Source: Cellvibrionaceae bacterium
Lineage (GTDB): Bacteria; Pseudomonadota; Gammaproteobacteria; Pseudomonadales; Cellvibrionaceae
Direction of reading: 5' to 3'
Length of the DNA stretch: 64,000 nucleotides
NCBI GenBank assembly: GCA_021151825.1
Contig: JAGKWQ010000002.1
Coordinates: 1-64,000 of the forward strand
The position numbers were made by a program, and so were the translations under genes. This document shows, in pieces, positions 9,307 through 17,399 of the stretch; within the stretch, counting starts at the first letter, position 1; each line of letters opens with the position of its first letter. The notes beneath the pieces are model-generated. The model was not told where the DNA came from. It ran no database searches and saw only the letters and a program-made list of their open reading frames with translations.

Positions 9307-12300
9307 TGGTGTTCATCCGTTCATTTTTTCGGGAGGACAGGAATTGTTGGCGTTGCTGTTGCGCACGCTGACGCACATTGTTGATGGCGGGTTTGGGCGT
9401 GGCCGTTGATGGGTCGAAGTGAAGGCTGGCAACGAGGGAACCAAGGGTTGGGTAGCGGAACAGGTCGATAACCGAGAGGTGCAGGTTCAGCCGTTCCTTC
9501 AACAGGCTGTGCAGGCGAATCAACAGTACCGAATGCCCGCCCATATCAAAAAAGTTGTCATCAAGCCCGATATGGGGAACATTGAGGATTTCGCACCACA
9601 GGGCATGCAGCTGTTGAGTAATACCGGTCATTTCCCGGGTATCATTCCCGGAAGATGCCCACACCGGCGCGGGCAGCGCCTCCCGGTCTATTTTGCCATT
9701 AGGTGTTAACGGCAAATGATCCAGCACAACAATGGCGCTGGGAACCATGTAATCCGGCAGTGAATCGCGCAATCGCGTACGAAGTTCAGCCGCATCCAGT
9801 GTCACACCAGCAATGGGGCATACGTAGCCTAAAATGCGCTTGCCAGCATGATCCTCACGAACATGGATGACACCTTCACGCACACCGCGCAACGCGAGTA
9901 GCTGTGATTCGATTTCACCCAGTTCAATGCGGAATCCGCGGATTTTGAGTTGTCGATCTACGCGGCCAAGAAATTCAAGCTGGCCAGTGCCCAGCCAGCG
10001 CACCTTGTCACCCGTGCGGTAAAGCCGTCCGCCGGTAGTGCTAAAAGGATCAGCCACAAAGCGACTCGCGGTTTGCCCCGGTTGCCCGGTGTAGCAACGT
10101 GCAACTTCATGTCCACCAACATATAACTCGCCTGCAATACCTGGCTGCACCAGGTTCATGTACTCATCAAGGACATACAACTGGCGCCCTGCCACCGGAA
10201 CACCGATAGGAGCGTAAGCGGTATCAACGCGATCCAGCGTTTCTCCCTCGCTCACCCAGGCCGCCGGGGTAATGATCGTTTCCGTGGGGCCGTAAGCATT
10301 GACCAGACGTATATTGCCAAAGACCCGCTTCAACGCTTCGCAGTCAGACCAGGGCAACGCCTCACCACCGATGACGCAGGTGCGAATTGCCGGAGTGATT
10401 TGCTCAATTTTCGGAATTAACATGCGGATATACGCGGGCGGCAGATGTAATGCCGTAGCCTCGTGCTTTACGGCCAATGCTACGAAATTGTCCACATCAA
10501 ATTGCTCTCGATCACACAGCAAAATGGAGCCTCCGCCACAGAGAGGGGCCATCCATTGCTCAACGGCCGCATCAAAACTGAGTGATGAGAAAAATAATTC
10601 CCGATGCGTTTGATCAACACCGTAAATCCTGATGATGGATTCGAGGTGTGACCGTAAAGGACCATGAGCGACCTCTACCCCCTTGGGACGGCCAGTAGAG
10701 CCAGAGGTATAAATAACGTACGCCAGATTGCCTGGTTCACAATGGTTCGACACATTGGCTAATGGCCCATCCTTTTGCTGCTCTACGTCGTCCATCATTA
10801 ACACTGGGATGTCTTTCACCCAGGATAATCGTGAAGCGACTGCCTTCTGGCTTAACAATAAACGGATGCCCGAATCCTTTGCCATGTAGGACAGCCGGTC
10901 CGGCGGGTACTCCGGATCGAGGGGAATATAGGCACCGCCCGCCTTCAGGGTGGCAAGGAATCCCACCACCATGTCGATAGATCGTTCGACCGAAATTCCT
11001 ACCCGGCTTTCCGGTCCGACTCCCAGTTGCTGTAGACGGTGCGCAAGACGATTTGCCCGATCATCAAGCTCGCGGTAACTCAACAGCTCCTCGCCCTTGA
11101 TAATTGCGGGAGCATCCGGTTGCCTTCTGACGTGATGCTCAATTAAGTGATGCGCTAAATACCCATCAAATGCAGCTGGATTGGTTAAAACCGGTGTTGT
11201 ACGCCAGTGGAGTAACTGTTGGTGCTCTGCATCCGTCAACAAATCAATGTCTGCGACAGCCGCATCGGGCTGCTTCACAAGGGCATTTACCAGCACCAGA
11301 TAATGCCGGGCCATTACGGCGATTGTTGCAGGATCAAAGAGCTCCTTTGCATAAACAAATGACAGGTTGAGTGTGCCGTCCGATGATTCAAGGATATCCA
11401 GCGTTAGCTCAAACCTGACGCGTTCACGCAAAATGCGACCAGCCTGCATAGCCAGTTCCGGCCCCCAGGCCGGATTACCAACCGGATCGGCGAGGTAATT
11501 GATGGTGACTTGTACAAGCGGGTTTTGACCAAAATTCCGGACCGGGCGCAATGCCTCGACCAACTGTTCGAACGGAAGATCCTGTCGCGCCTGAGCTGCC
11601 ATGGTGGTTTTAAACACCTGATCCAGCACCTGCTCCAAACTCATCCTGCCATCGACGCGGGCACGCAATGCCAGTGTATTCACAAAAAATCCCAATACTC
11701 CTGACAATTCCGGATGCAGGCGATTCGCTACCGGTGCACCGATACGAATATCCTCCTGCCCTGTATATCGATAGAGCAGCACCTGGTAGGCCGTAAGGAG
11801 CTGGGCAAATAACGTCGCGCCTTTGCGTTGACCCAATGTCGCGCGCAGCTCAGATACCAACGAGGCTGGAATCGCGAAGTCATATTGACCGGCCAGATAA
11901 TTGGTACCCATTGTGCGCGGGTGATCCGTCGGCAATTCCAGAACCGGATGGTTTTCACCTAATTGCTGCCGCCACCAGGCTAACTGCCGCTCCCCTTCAC
12001 CAGATTGCAACCATGATCGCTGCCAAACGGCGTAATCCGCGTAGTGCAACGCATTGGGTTGTGGGAGCGATTCTGACCCCTGCAGGGTTAATGAATAGCG
12101 TCTTGCCAGCTCATTAATGAGTATCCGCATTGATACCCCGTCACTCACGATATGGTGCGTCACAATCACCAACCGATGCCTGTCATCAGTAAGCTGTTGA
12201 TGGGCCACACGCAGCAAAGGTCCGTTGGATAGATCAAATGGACGTTCAATCATCCATTTTTCGTTTTGAGCTTGCTGTTGTGCCAAGCCGGATACCGGCA

Positions 12301-14629
12301 CATCGCTCAAATCAAACCGGGTGAATTCAGGAGCAAGTTGAGGCAGCACGTATTGTCGTAATGAATCTCCAGCGTCTAAGCGAAAAACCGTGCGCAAGGC
12401 TTCATGCTCAGCAACAATCTGCTCCAGTGCCCTGCGCAAACTTGCATGATCACAATGGCCGTTTAATTCCAGAACAACCCCCACATGGTCAGCATTTCCT
12501 TGCGGATCAATTTGCCAGGACATCCACTGCCGCTCTTGTCCGAATGAGACGGCTAATGGATCGCTTCGTTGTGCTTTTGGAATATGAGGAATCGTGGGTG
12601 TAGTTGTGTTTTTGCCTGCGCTCAATTGATCGCGTATTACATTTGCCATCTCACCGAGTGAGGGACTTTCAAAGATCTGTGAGGGAGAAAACTCCAGCTG
12701 CCACGCCCGGGAAATTCGCGCGGCAAGATCGACGGCATGCAGTGAATTTCCGCCGCGAACAAAAAAGTTATCGGTGCGAAGGTATTGCGTTGGGGTCGGT
12801 AAAACCTTTGCCCATAATTCAGCAACAGCTACGACAAGCTCATCTTGCTCTTCCTTGATCAGCGGCGTATCTGCCAACGGGGTTTCATCAATTCGTTGGC
12901 CATTTCTGAAGACAGCATACGCATCCAGCGTTCCTTTTTGGGCGCCCTGCCGGCAGGCCTGGCGTTGCAACTTTCCGCTGGTGGTTTTGGGCATGGCACC
13001 TGGATTGAGTAGCGCTACCAGCACTGGGGCTTCACCACATTGCTCGCTTACCGCTATGCTGATGGCATTACACAGGGTATCGGCCGGCACCAGTTTTTGC
13101 AGTCCAAACGACACCTCCGCAGCCACACCAATGGCCTCGCTGCCATCGTTGTCCACCGCGAATGCGGCAACGCGGCCATTACGCACAGCCTCTACGGCAA
13201 CCTCAATGGCTTGCTCCAGATCCTGCGGATAAAGATTATGGCCGCGCAGAATAATCATATCCTTGAGCCGACCGGTCACCACCACCTGGTCCTTATACAA
13301 AAAACCAAAGTCTCCGGTGCGTAACCAACGTTGATCGGCAAATTCCACAAAGGTATCCGCAGTAGCTTGAGGCTTGTTCCAGTAGCCAGCCGCAATACTG
13401 GGACCAGATGCCCAAATCTCGCCAATTCGTCCTTCGCTTATCGGCTCACAGGTATCGGCATCCATAATCAGCACTGCGTGGTTTGATGAAGGTGTGCCAT
13501 TGGCAACCAGGGCTGCGCCGCCCAGAGCAGGAATCACTTCACGTTGTGCAAGGGCGCGGGCGTCCAGATGATGAACTGTCATACCGGAACCGGCTTTACC
13601 TCCAGTGACCAATAATGTTGCTTCCGCAAGCCCGTAGCAGGGATACACAGCGGCAGGGTTGAATCCCGCGTGTGAAAATCGCTGGGTAAACTGCTGCATG
13701 GTGGTGCTACGAACAGGTTCTGAACCTGTATAGGCAAGACGCCATTTCGACAAATCCAGATGTTCAAGTTGGGAGTCTTTGATTCGATCCAGGCAAAGAC
13801 GATACGCAAAGTCGGGGCCACCACTGACCGTGACGCCCTGTTGAGAAATCATTTCCAGCCAACGTACAGGGCGTTCAAGAAAAAAATTGGGGGAACACAG
13901 TACACAGGGAATGCCGCTGTAAAACGGTTGAAGCAGACCACCTATCATTCCCATGTCATGAAACAACGGCGACCATACACCCATGATGTCACCGGGACCG
14001 ATAGAAAGCCTTTCGCGAATTACCTCGCCGTTCGCCACCAGGTTTTGATGGGTCACCATCACACCTTTCGGAGCCGATGTAGAACCTGATGTGTATTGCA
14101 AAAATGCAATCTCTTCCGACAATGGCTCTTCACCACGCCATGAAGACGCTCGTGCAAGATCCAGGGTGTCGACATTTACGATGGTGGTTTTACCCAATTG
14201 CTCCGCTAATGCCCCCACCAGGGATTCTTTATCGCTGGTGGTGAGTATTCCGATTGCTTGTGCATCACTCGCCATCCCGATCAAACGCGCAAGATGTTGC
14301 GGACGTTTTGATTCGGGTGGAAATGCCGGAACCGCGATTAAACCCGTATAAAAACAAGCGAACATGCTGATGGCATAGTGATCGCTGTTTTCCAATAGAA
14401 TCAGTAACCGATCGCCTTTTGTAAATTGACGCTGCAGATCAGCCGCGAGTGCACGAACAGATTGTTCGAATTGCTGATATGTGAATATCGTTTCGGTAGT
14501 ACCATTTGTGCTGGCTTGTAAAAAAACCAGAGCGATATCATCGGGTCGTTGTTTCGCTAATTGATTGAGACATTCAACCATGTTGTGAGGGGGAATAAAC
14601 ACAGCGTCGTGGTGGGCGGGGCGAGTCAT
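9299..14629 (-). CDS. FAAL-ACP-C-A-PCP initiation NRPS (lipid starter)
   Basis: This 1776-residue loading protein starts with a fatty-acyl-AMP ligase (about 1-590; YTSGSTSAPKGVM near 181, LFHDMGMIG, FFLERPVRWLEMI, RLKDMIILRGHN). Then come an acyl carrier (about 600-680, GGNSL near 628), a condensation domain (about 695-1130, HHIVSDGVS near 827), an adenylation domain (about 1150-1650, TSGSTG near 1310) and a carrier (about 1670-1745, GGHSV). The ligase would adenylate a free fatty acid and load it on the ACP, so the peptide carries an acyl tail. The pocket reads D-A-E-H-V-G-A-I-T-K, which I cannot assign. The start ATG at 14629 has GGAG seven bases upstream. The C-terminal 30 residues are Gln/Arg-rich, possibly a docking tail to the PKS. 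Confidence 0.95.
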   Translation of the reverse strand: MTRPAHHDAVFIPPHNMVECLNQLAKQRPDDIALVFLQASTNGTTETIFTYQQFEQSVRALAADLQRQFTKGDRLLILLENSDHYAISMFACFYTGLIAVPAFPPESKRPQHLARLIGMASDAQAIGILTTSDKESLVGALAEQLGKTTIVNVDTLDLARASSWRGEEPLSEEIAFLQYTSGSTSAPKGVMVTHQNLVANGEVIRERLSIGPGDIMGVWSPLFHDMGMIGGLLQPFYSGIPCVLCSPNFFLERPVRWLEMISQQGVTVSGGPDFAYRLCLDRIKDSQLEHLDLSKWRLAYTGSEPVRSTTMQQFTQRFSHAGFNPAAVYPCYGLAEATLLVTGGKAGSGMTVHHLDARALAQREVIPALGGAALVANGTPSSNHAVLIMDADTCEPISEGRIGEIWASGPSIAAGYWNKPQATADTFVEFADQRWLRTGDFGFLYKDQVVVTGRLKDMIILRGHNLYPQDLEQAIEVAVEAVRNGRVAAFAVDNDGSEAIGVAAEVSFGLQKLVPADTLCNAISIAVSEQCGEAPVLVALLNPGAMPKTTSGKLQRQACRQGAQKGTLDAYAVFRNGQRIDETPLADTPLIKEEQDELVVAVAELWAKVLPTPTQYLRTDNFFVRGGNSLHAVDLAARISRAWQLEFSPSQIFESPSLGEMANVIRDQLSAGKNTTTPTIPHIPKAQRSDPLAVSFGQERQWMSWQIDPQGNADHVGVVLELNGHCDHASLRRALEQIVAEHEALRTVFRLDAGDSLRQYVLPQLAPEFTRFDLSDVPVSGLAQQQAQNEKWMIERPFDLSNGPLLRVAHQQLTDDRHRLVIVTHHIVSDGVSMRILINELARRYSLTLQGSESLPQPNALHYADYAVWQRSWLQSGEGERQLAWWRQQLGENHPVLELPTDHPRTMGTNYLAGQYDFAIPASLVSELRATLGQRKGATLFAQLLTAYQVLLYRYTGQEDIRIGAPVANRLHPELSGVLGFFVNTLALRARVDGRMSLEQVLDQVFKTTMAAQARQDLPFEQLVEALRPVRNFGQNPLVQVTINYLADPVGNPAWGPELAMQAGRILRERVRFELTLDILESSDGTLNLSFVYAKELFDPATIAVMARHYLVLVNALVKQPDAAVADIDLLTDAEHQQLLHWRTTPVLTNPAAFDGYLAHHLIEHHVRRQPDAPAIIKGEELLSYRELDDRANRLAHRLQQLGVGPESRVGISVERSIDMVVGFLATLKAGGAYIPLDPEYPPDRLSYMAKDSGIRLLLSQKAVASRLSWVKDIPVLMMDDVEQQKDGPLANVSNHCEPGNLAYVIYTSGSTGRPKGVEVAHGPLRSHLESIIRIYGVDQTHRELFFSSLSFDAAVEQWMAPLCGGGSILLCDREQFDVDNFVALAVKHEATALHLPPAYIRMLIPKIEQITPAIRTCVIGGEALPWSDCEALKRVFGNIRLVNAYGPTETIITPAAWVSEGETLDRVDTAYAPIGVPVAGRQLYVLDEYMNLVQPGIAGELYVGGHEVARCYTGQPGQTASRFVADPFSTTGGRLYRTGDKVRWLGTGQLEFLGRVDRQLKIRGFRIELGEIESQLLALRGVREGVIHVREDHAGKRILGYVCPIAGVTLDAAELRTRLRDSLPDYMVPSAIVVLDHLPLTPNGKIDREALPAPVWASSGNDTREMTGITQQLHALWCEILNVPHIGLDDNFFDMGGHSVLLIRLHSLLKERLNLHLSVIDLFRYPTLGSLVASLHFDPSTATPKPAINNVRQRAQQQRQQFLSSRKNERMNTNE

Positions 14630-14653
14630 CGGAATTCTCCAGAAATAGTCCTG

Positions 14654-15382
14654 CTAAACCGTGGCAGGATGTCGATGTGCTGTTTTGCTCAATTCATTTT
14701 TGATAGTGGCAAGCATTTGCTTTTCATGCTGGCGAATAAAAAAATGTCCACCGTTAAACCAATCCAATGAAAATATTGCGTTTGTTTCTTTCTGCCAGGC
14801 TTCCATTCGATCCGGTGCAATTTCATCATCGCGGCCGGCAAAAACCTTGATAGGAATTGGAAGCGGTGCGGTGCATTCATAGCGAAAGCTATTGCAAATG
14901 CCATAGTCCGCAGCGAGGACGCTTAACGTGAGATCCAACATCTCGTCACACTGAAAAATCTCTTCCGGTGTGCCACCCTGTCGATGCAAATCATTAATCA
15001 GCTGTGTGCGGTCGTGTCGATGTGCAAAACGCTTGATGTCGTGTTGAGAAGGAGAAGAGCATGCTGAGACGAACAGAGAAAGAGGCAATGGTTTTTGTAG
15101 TGCACATTGACGCTTTGCTATTCCGTATGAAAGCAATGCCCCCATACTATGGCCAAACAATGCGTAACGTCCTTGCAAAACCGCGGAATGTTCATTGCAT
15201 ATCTGGTCGATTAACGATTCAAAATTTTCAATAAATGATTCTTGCAGTCGTGTACCACGGCCAGGCAACTCAACAGGATGTACACGAATCCATTCTGGTA
15301 AAAGATATCGCCAGCGGTAGTACATCGTTGCACTTGCACCGGCGCATGGCAGCGCCAACAAATCAATTTTTGAAAGTTTCAT
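14654..15382 (-). CDS. Type II thioesterase
   Basis: This alpha/beta hydrolase of about 242 residues belongs to the stand-alone thioesterases that clean mis-loaded NRPS and PKS carriers. The LALPCAGAS opening and the nucleophile motif FGHSMG are clear. An Asp in AGRDDEIAP and a late His in NGGHFFI complete the triad. I start it at ATG 15382; a GTG at 15391 would overlap the MbtH stop by one base (TAGTG) and is the alternative. It lies between the MbtH-like gene and the FAAL-NRPS and is probably translated from the same message, driven by the ECF-type promoter at 15712-15736. Confidence 0.92.
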   Translation of the reverse strand: MKLSKIDLLALPCAGASATMYYRWRYLLPEWIRVHPVELPGRGTRLQESFIENFESLIDQICNEHSAVLQGRYALFGHSMGALLSYGIAKRQCALQKPLPLSLFVSACSSPSQHDIKRFAHRHDRTQLINDLHRQGGTPEEIFQCDEMLDLTLSVLAADYGICNSFRYECTAPLPIPIKVFAGRDDEIAPDRMEAWQKETNAIFSLDWFNGGHFFIRQHEKQMLATIKNELSKTAHRHPATV

Positions 15383-15390
15383 AACAAACA

Positions 15391-15642
15391 CTACACCGCT
15401 GCAGTGCTATCGACAGGGGTAGTAGCCTGCGCTTCCATCCACTGACGTAATGAAAGTGGCCGCATATCGGTCCAGCTTTTTTCGATATATTCCAAAACAG
15501 ACTTTTTATTACCGCTAATTCCCTCGACCGCTTTCCAGCCGTTGGGAATTGCCTTCCACTGAGGCCAAATCGAGTATTGTTCTTCGTGATTGGTGAGCAC
15601 GATAAAAGTTTCATCCTCGCGCTCAAAGCAACTGGCTGTCAT
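15391..15642 (-). CDS. MbtH-like NRPS chaperone
   Basis: The 83-residue protein has the family signature NHEEQYSIWPQWKAIPNGW, including the paired tryptophans that clasp A domains, followed by SVLEYIEKSWTDMRPLSL. MbtH-like proteins bind adenylation domains and are often essential for their folding or activity. The ATG at 15642 is preferred because GAGGTG lies just before it and because the ECF-type promoter at 15712-15736 puts the transcript start near 15705. A longer frame from 15699 would begin almost at that start. It is the first gene of the minus-strand siderophore operon. Confidence 0.94.
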   Translation of the reverse strand: MTASCFEREDETFIVLTNHEEQYSIWPQWKAIPNGWKAVEGISGNKKSVLEYIEKSWTDMRPLSLRQWMEAQATTPVDSTAAV

Positions 15643-15711
15643 TAGGCACCTCATACAATTAAATAAGCGCCCACACATCAATAGCTGATCCGTGGACATC
15701 AGATTTCAAAG

Positions 15712-15736
15712 ACGGGATATGCCGATATTTGTTTAG
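15712..15736 (-). promoter_or_regulatory. ECF (PvdS-type) promoter for mbtH-NRPS operon
   Basis: Read on the minus strand, ACTAAAC (CTAAAC at 15731-15736) is followed after exactly 16 bases by CGT (15712-15714), extended to CGTC. The same arrangement occurs three more times in this locus. It gives a leader of about 60 bases before the MbtH start codon. Confidence 0.75.
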
Positions 15737-15882
15737 TGAATTGATAAGGATATTGAATTTATGTCAAAGGACTATTTTAAAAAAAACTGCTGACAACAAT
15801 GTAAATTCAATATCAGATGAGTAGCAATAATATTGCAGATGCGTAAAAGGGAATTTGGGGCTCGATGAAAAAAGCTCAACGG

Positions 15883-16149
15883 CTATTTATCGTCAGGTGA
15901 GCTATCTTCGGCAGGAATTTCGTTAACAGGTGGAACTAAACCGGCAAATAGCCATAAGCGGCTCGCTTTTTCATAGGCTAATTTATGCGCAGAATCAGCG
16001 GTAAGCCATTTTTCAAATTCACGCTGCATAACTTTATCAAGCGTTTTATTTTCATGCTCTTTAATTACCCATGCCCACGCCTCCTTCCATGCAGAATCTT
16101 GATCGGAATTGATATCTTTCTTCATTGTTTGCACCGGAGTTGTCAGCAT
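15883..16149 (-). CDS. Small protein resembling isolated FecR N-terminal domain (DUF4880-like)
   Basis: About 88 residues with the pattern AWAWVIKEHENKTLD...FEKWLTADSAHKLAYEKASRLW, which matches the cytoplasmic N-terminal domain of FecR-type anti-sigma factors. The transmembrane helix and periplasmic domain that normally follow are absent, and the protein ends in an acidic tail. It lies about 105 bases downstream of the ECF sigma gene on the same strand, so it is a candidate soluble modulator of that sigma factor (inference). The start is uncertain: GTG at 16155, ATG at 16149 or ATG at 16125 (before MKKDIN). Confidence 0.72.
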   Translation of the reverse strand: MLTTPVQTMKKDINSDQDSAWKEAWAWVIKEHENKTLDKVMQREFEKWLTADSAHKLAYEKASRLWLFAGLVPPVNEIPAEDSSPDDK

Positions 16150-16254
16150 ATCCACCTGCTTCTTTTGCAGCAGACGTTACCTGGCAATAATGGCACCATA
16201 AGCGCGAACGCGCAAAAAAATTATTGGATTCAGACAACTAACGTTGGTGAGGTT

Positions 16255-16779
16255 TTAGTCTTCGCGCTTCATATTTTGGCATTCCATTAATGCCTCAACA
16301 GCATCCTTAAGCATGAAATTAACCAGCGTTGCTGAACAATCCAGTTCTTTTGCAATTTCACGCTGGGTCAGACCGGATAATCGATACAGTTCGAATGCAT
16401 GTCGTGTTCGCGAGGGTAATCGGCTCAAGGCGTTATCAATGGCTTCAATCAGCTGACGCTCAAAAATAATTTTTTCCGGAGTGCAGTCATAGGGAACATG
16501 CGGTAACTCACCATCCTCCGTGTAAATGCGGTAAGTAGCCTCGTGATTTTTTTGACGGTGATAATCACGAGCGAGATTGCGGACAACCTGACTGCAGTAG
16601 TTGTAAGGCTTTTCTATCTTACGAATAGAGGCCCCATCAACCAGTTTCAGATACGCGTCCTGAATTACTTCATCCGCAAGCTCGGTCGTTCCAACAATCT
16701 TTAATGCAATGCCACGAAGCTGGGTTCGATGAGCAATAAGCACTTCACCAAGTACATTTTCAGATGAATCGTCCAGCAT
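16255..16779 (-). CDS. ECF sigma factor, PvdS-type
   Basis: The 174-residue protein has sigma region 2 (about 20-85, ELADEVIQDAYLKL) and region 4 (about 118-168). Region 4 contains LPSRTRHAFELYRLSGLTQ and IAKEL, then TLVNFM, very close to the corresponding part of Pseudomonas PvdS as I remember it. PvdS directs transcription of pyoverdine genes from TAAAT-N16-CGT boxes, and the four TAAAC-N16-CGTC sites around this gene fit the same recognition mode. Upstream is a Fur-like site over the -10. It therefore probably activates the siderophore genes under iron starvation. The ATG at 16779 has AGGAG about 11 bases upstream, a rather long spacing. Confidence 0.92.
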   Translation of the reverse strand: MLDDSSENVLGEVLIAHRTQLRGIALKIVGTTELADEVIQDAYLKLVDGASIRKIEKPYNYCSQVVRNLARDYHRQKNHEATYRIYTEDGELPHVPYDCTPEKIIFERQLIEAIDNALSRLPSRTRHAFELYRLSGLTQREIAKELDCSATLVNFMLKDAVEALMECQNMKRED

Positions 16780-16817
16780 TGAATTAGCGTCTCCTGTGCC
16801 ACTGTGTCACCCAATTT

Positions 16818-16836
16818 ATTAATGCGAATAATTATC
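16818..16836 (-). promoter_or_regulatory. Fur-like box upstream of ECF sigma gene
   Basis: On the minus strand the 19-mer beginning GATAATTATTCGCATTA matches the Fur consensus at 13 of 19 positions, with both half-sites GATAAT and CATTA kept. It overlaps the predicted -10 element, as expected for iron-dependent repression. Confidence 0.65.
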
Positions 16837-16860
16837 AACTGCATATGGGTATAAATACAA
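16831..16860 (-). promoter_or_regulatory. Sigma-70-type promoter for ECF sigma gene
   Basis: Minus-strand TTGTAT (16855-16860) and GATAAT (16831-16836) are separated by 18 bases, a plausible vegetative promoter. The -10 hexamer is the first half-site of the Fur-like box. Confidence 0.55.
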
Positions 16861-16980
16861 GGGCTACCGCTTCTTTTGGCGCTTATAGCTACAATATTCG
16901 TTAAAACTCACGTGAATTTCATATGAAACTCACAAAAAGTATCAAAAAGCTCCAAAAATTCTTTATTCGCATAAAAAAAT

Positions 16981-17004
16981 TAAACAGTGGCATTAAAAAA
17001 ACGT
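16981..17004 (+). promoter_or_regulatory. ECF (PvdS-type) promoter for small FecR-N-like gene
   Basis: TTAAAC ending at 16985, exactly 16 bases, then CGTC from 17002. The spacing and core are identical to the other three sites. The expected transcript start, about 17010, is only some 20-35 bases before the two candidate start codons of the downstream gene. Confidence 0.72.
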
Positions 17005-17028
17005 CGTAGTGTTAATGGTTAATTCTGA

Positions 17029-17277
17029 ATGAGATATGTAGTTATGGATTTCGAAAACAATCGAATACCAGGCAATAAAGATGTTGATGCAGCGTTACAG
17101 CTATTTTTAGCTTTACACGAAACACCAACAAAAGTCGCTGCAGAAAATTTGATTGTATGGCTCCAAAAAGGCCCTGCTCACGTACAAGCATTGGACAAGG
17201 CTCTGACTGTTTGGGCGCTCGCAGGCGCCGCATTGATTGGTTACAGATCAAATTCGGACGAAAAAGAAATCCATTAG
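17029..17277 (+). CDS. Small protein, diverged FecR N-terminal-like domain
   Basis: The 82-residue protein reads AAENLIVWLQKGPAHVQALDKALTVWALAGAAL in its second half. It lines up with the FecR-like small protein at 15883-16149 through the spaced residues AH-A-KA-W-AG, but is otherwise diverged. It has no convincing membrane helix or signal peptide. It lies divergently from the ECF sigma gene and is itself preceded by a sigma-type box, so feedback on the sigma factor is a reasonable guess. The ATG at 17044 (MDFENN) is an alternative start; neither has a strong ribosome site. It is followed at once by a good terminator, so it is a single-gene transcript. Confidence 0.65.
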   Translation: MRYVVMDFENNRIPGNKDVDAALQLFLALHETPTKVAAENLIVWLQKGPAHVQALDKALTVWALAGAALIGYRSNSDEKEIH

Positions 17278-17278
17278 C

Positions 17279-17302
17279 CTGACCCGCAATGGTCAGTTTT
17301 TT
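17279..17302 (+). terminator. Rho-independent terminator
   Basis: CTGACC, loop CGCAAT and GGTCAG are followed directly by six T, two bases after the stop codon of the small plus-strand gene. Confidence 0.85.
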
Positions 17303-17370
17303 AGCTCACACCATGACATGCATCTATTTTTATTGGGGCACAAATAAATGCGTGCAGGAAGAGCAAACAG

Positions 17371-17399
17371 GTAAGAAAATAATACTCGCGAGAATTATT
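17371..17399 (-). terminator. Terminator of formyltransferase-hydrolase operon
   Basis: A palindrome at 17378-17399 (AATAAT, CTCGCGAG core, ATTATT) overlaps the stop codon of the hydrolase gene. On the minus strand it is followed by TTTTCTT. Confidence 0.65.

Noticed and set aside
16202..16213. GCGCG-AA-CGCGC palindrome followed by A-run
   Set aside because: The run is of A on the plus strand and precedes the hairpin on the minus strand, so it does not make a terminator for the sigma gene; a weak hairpin only.
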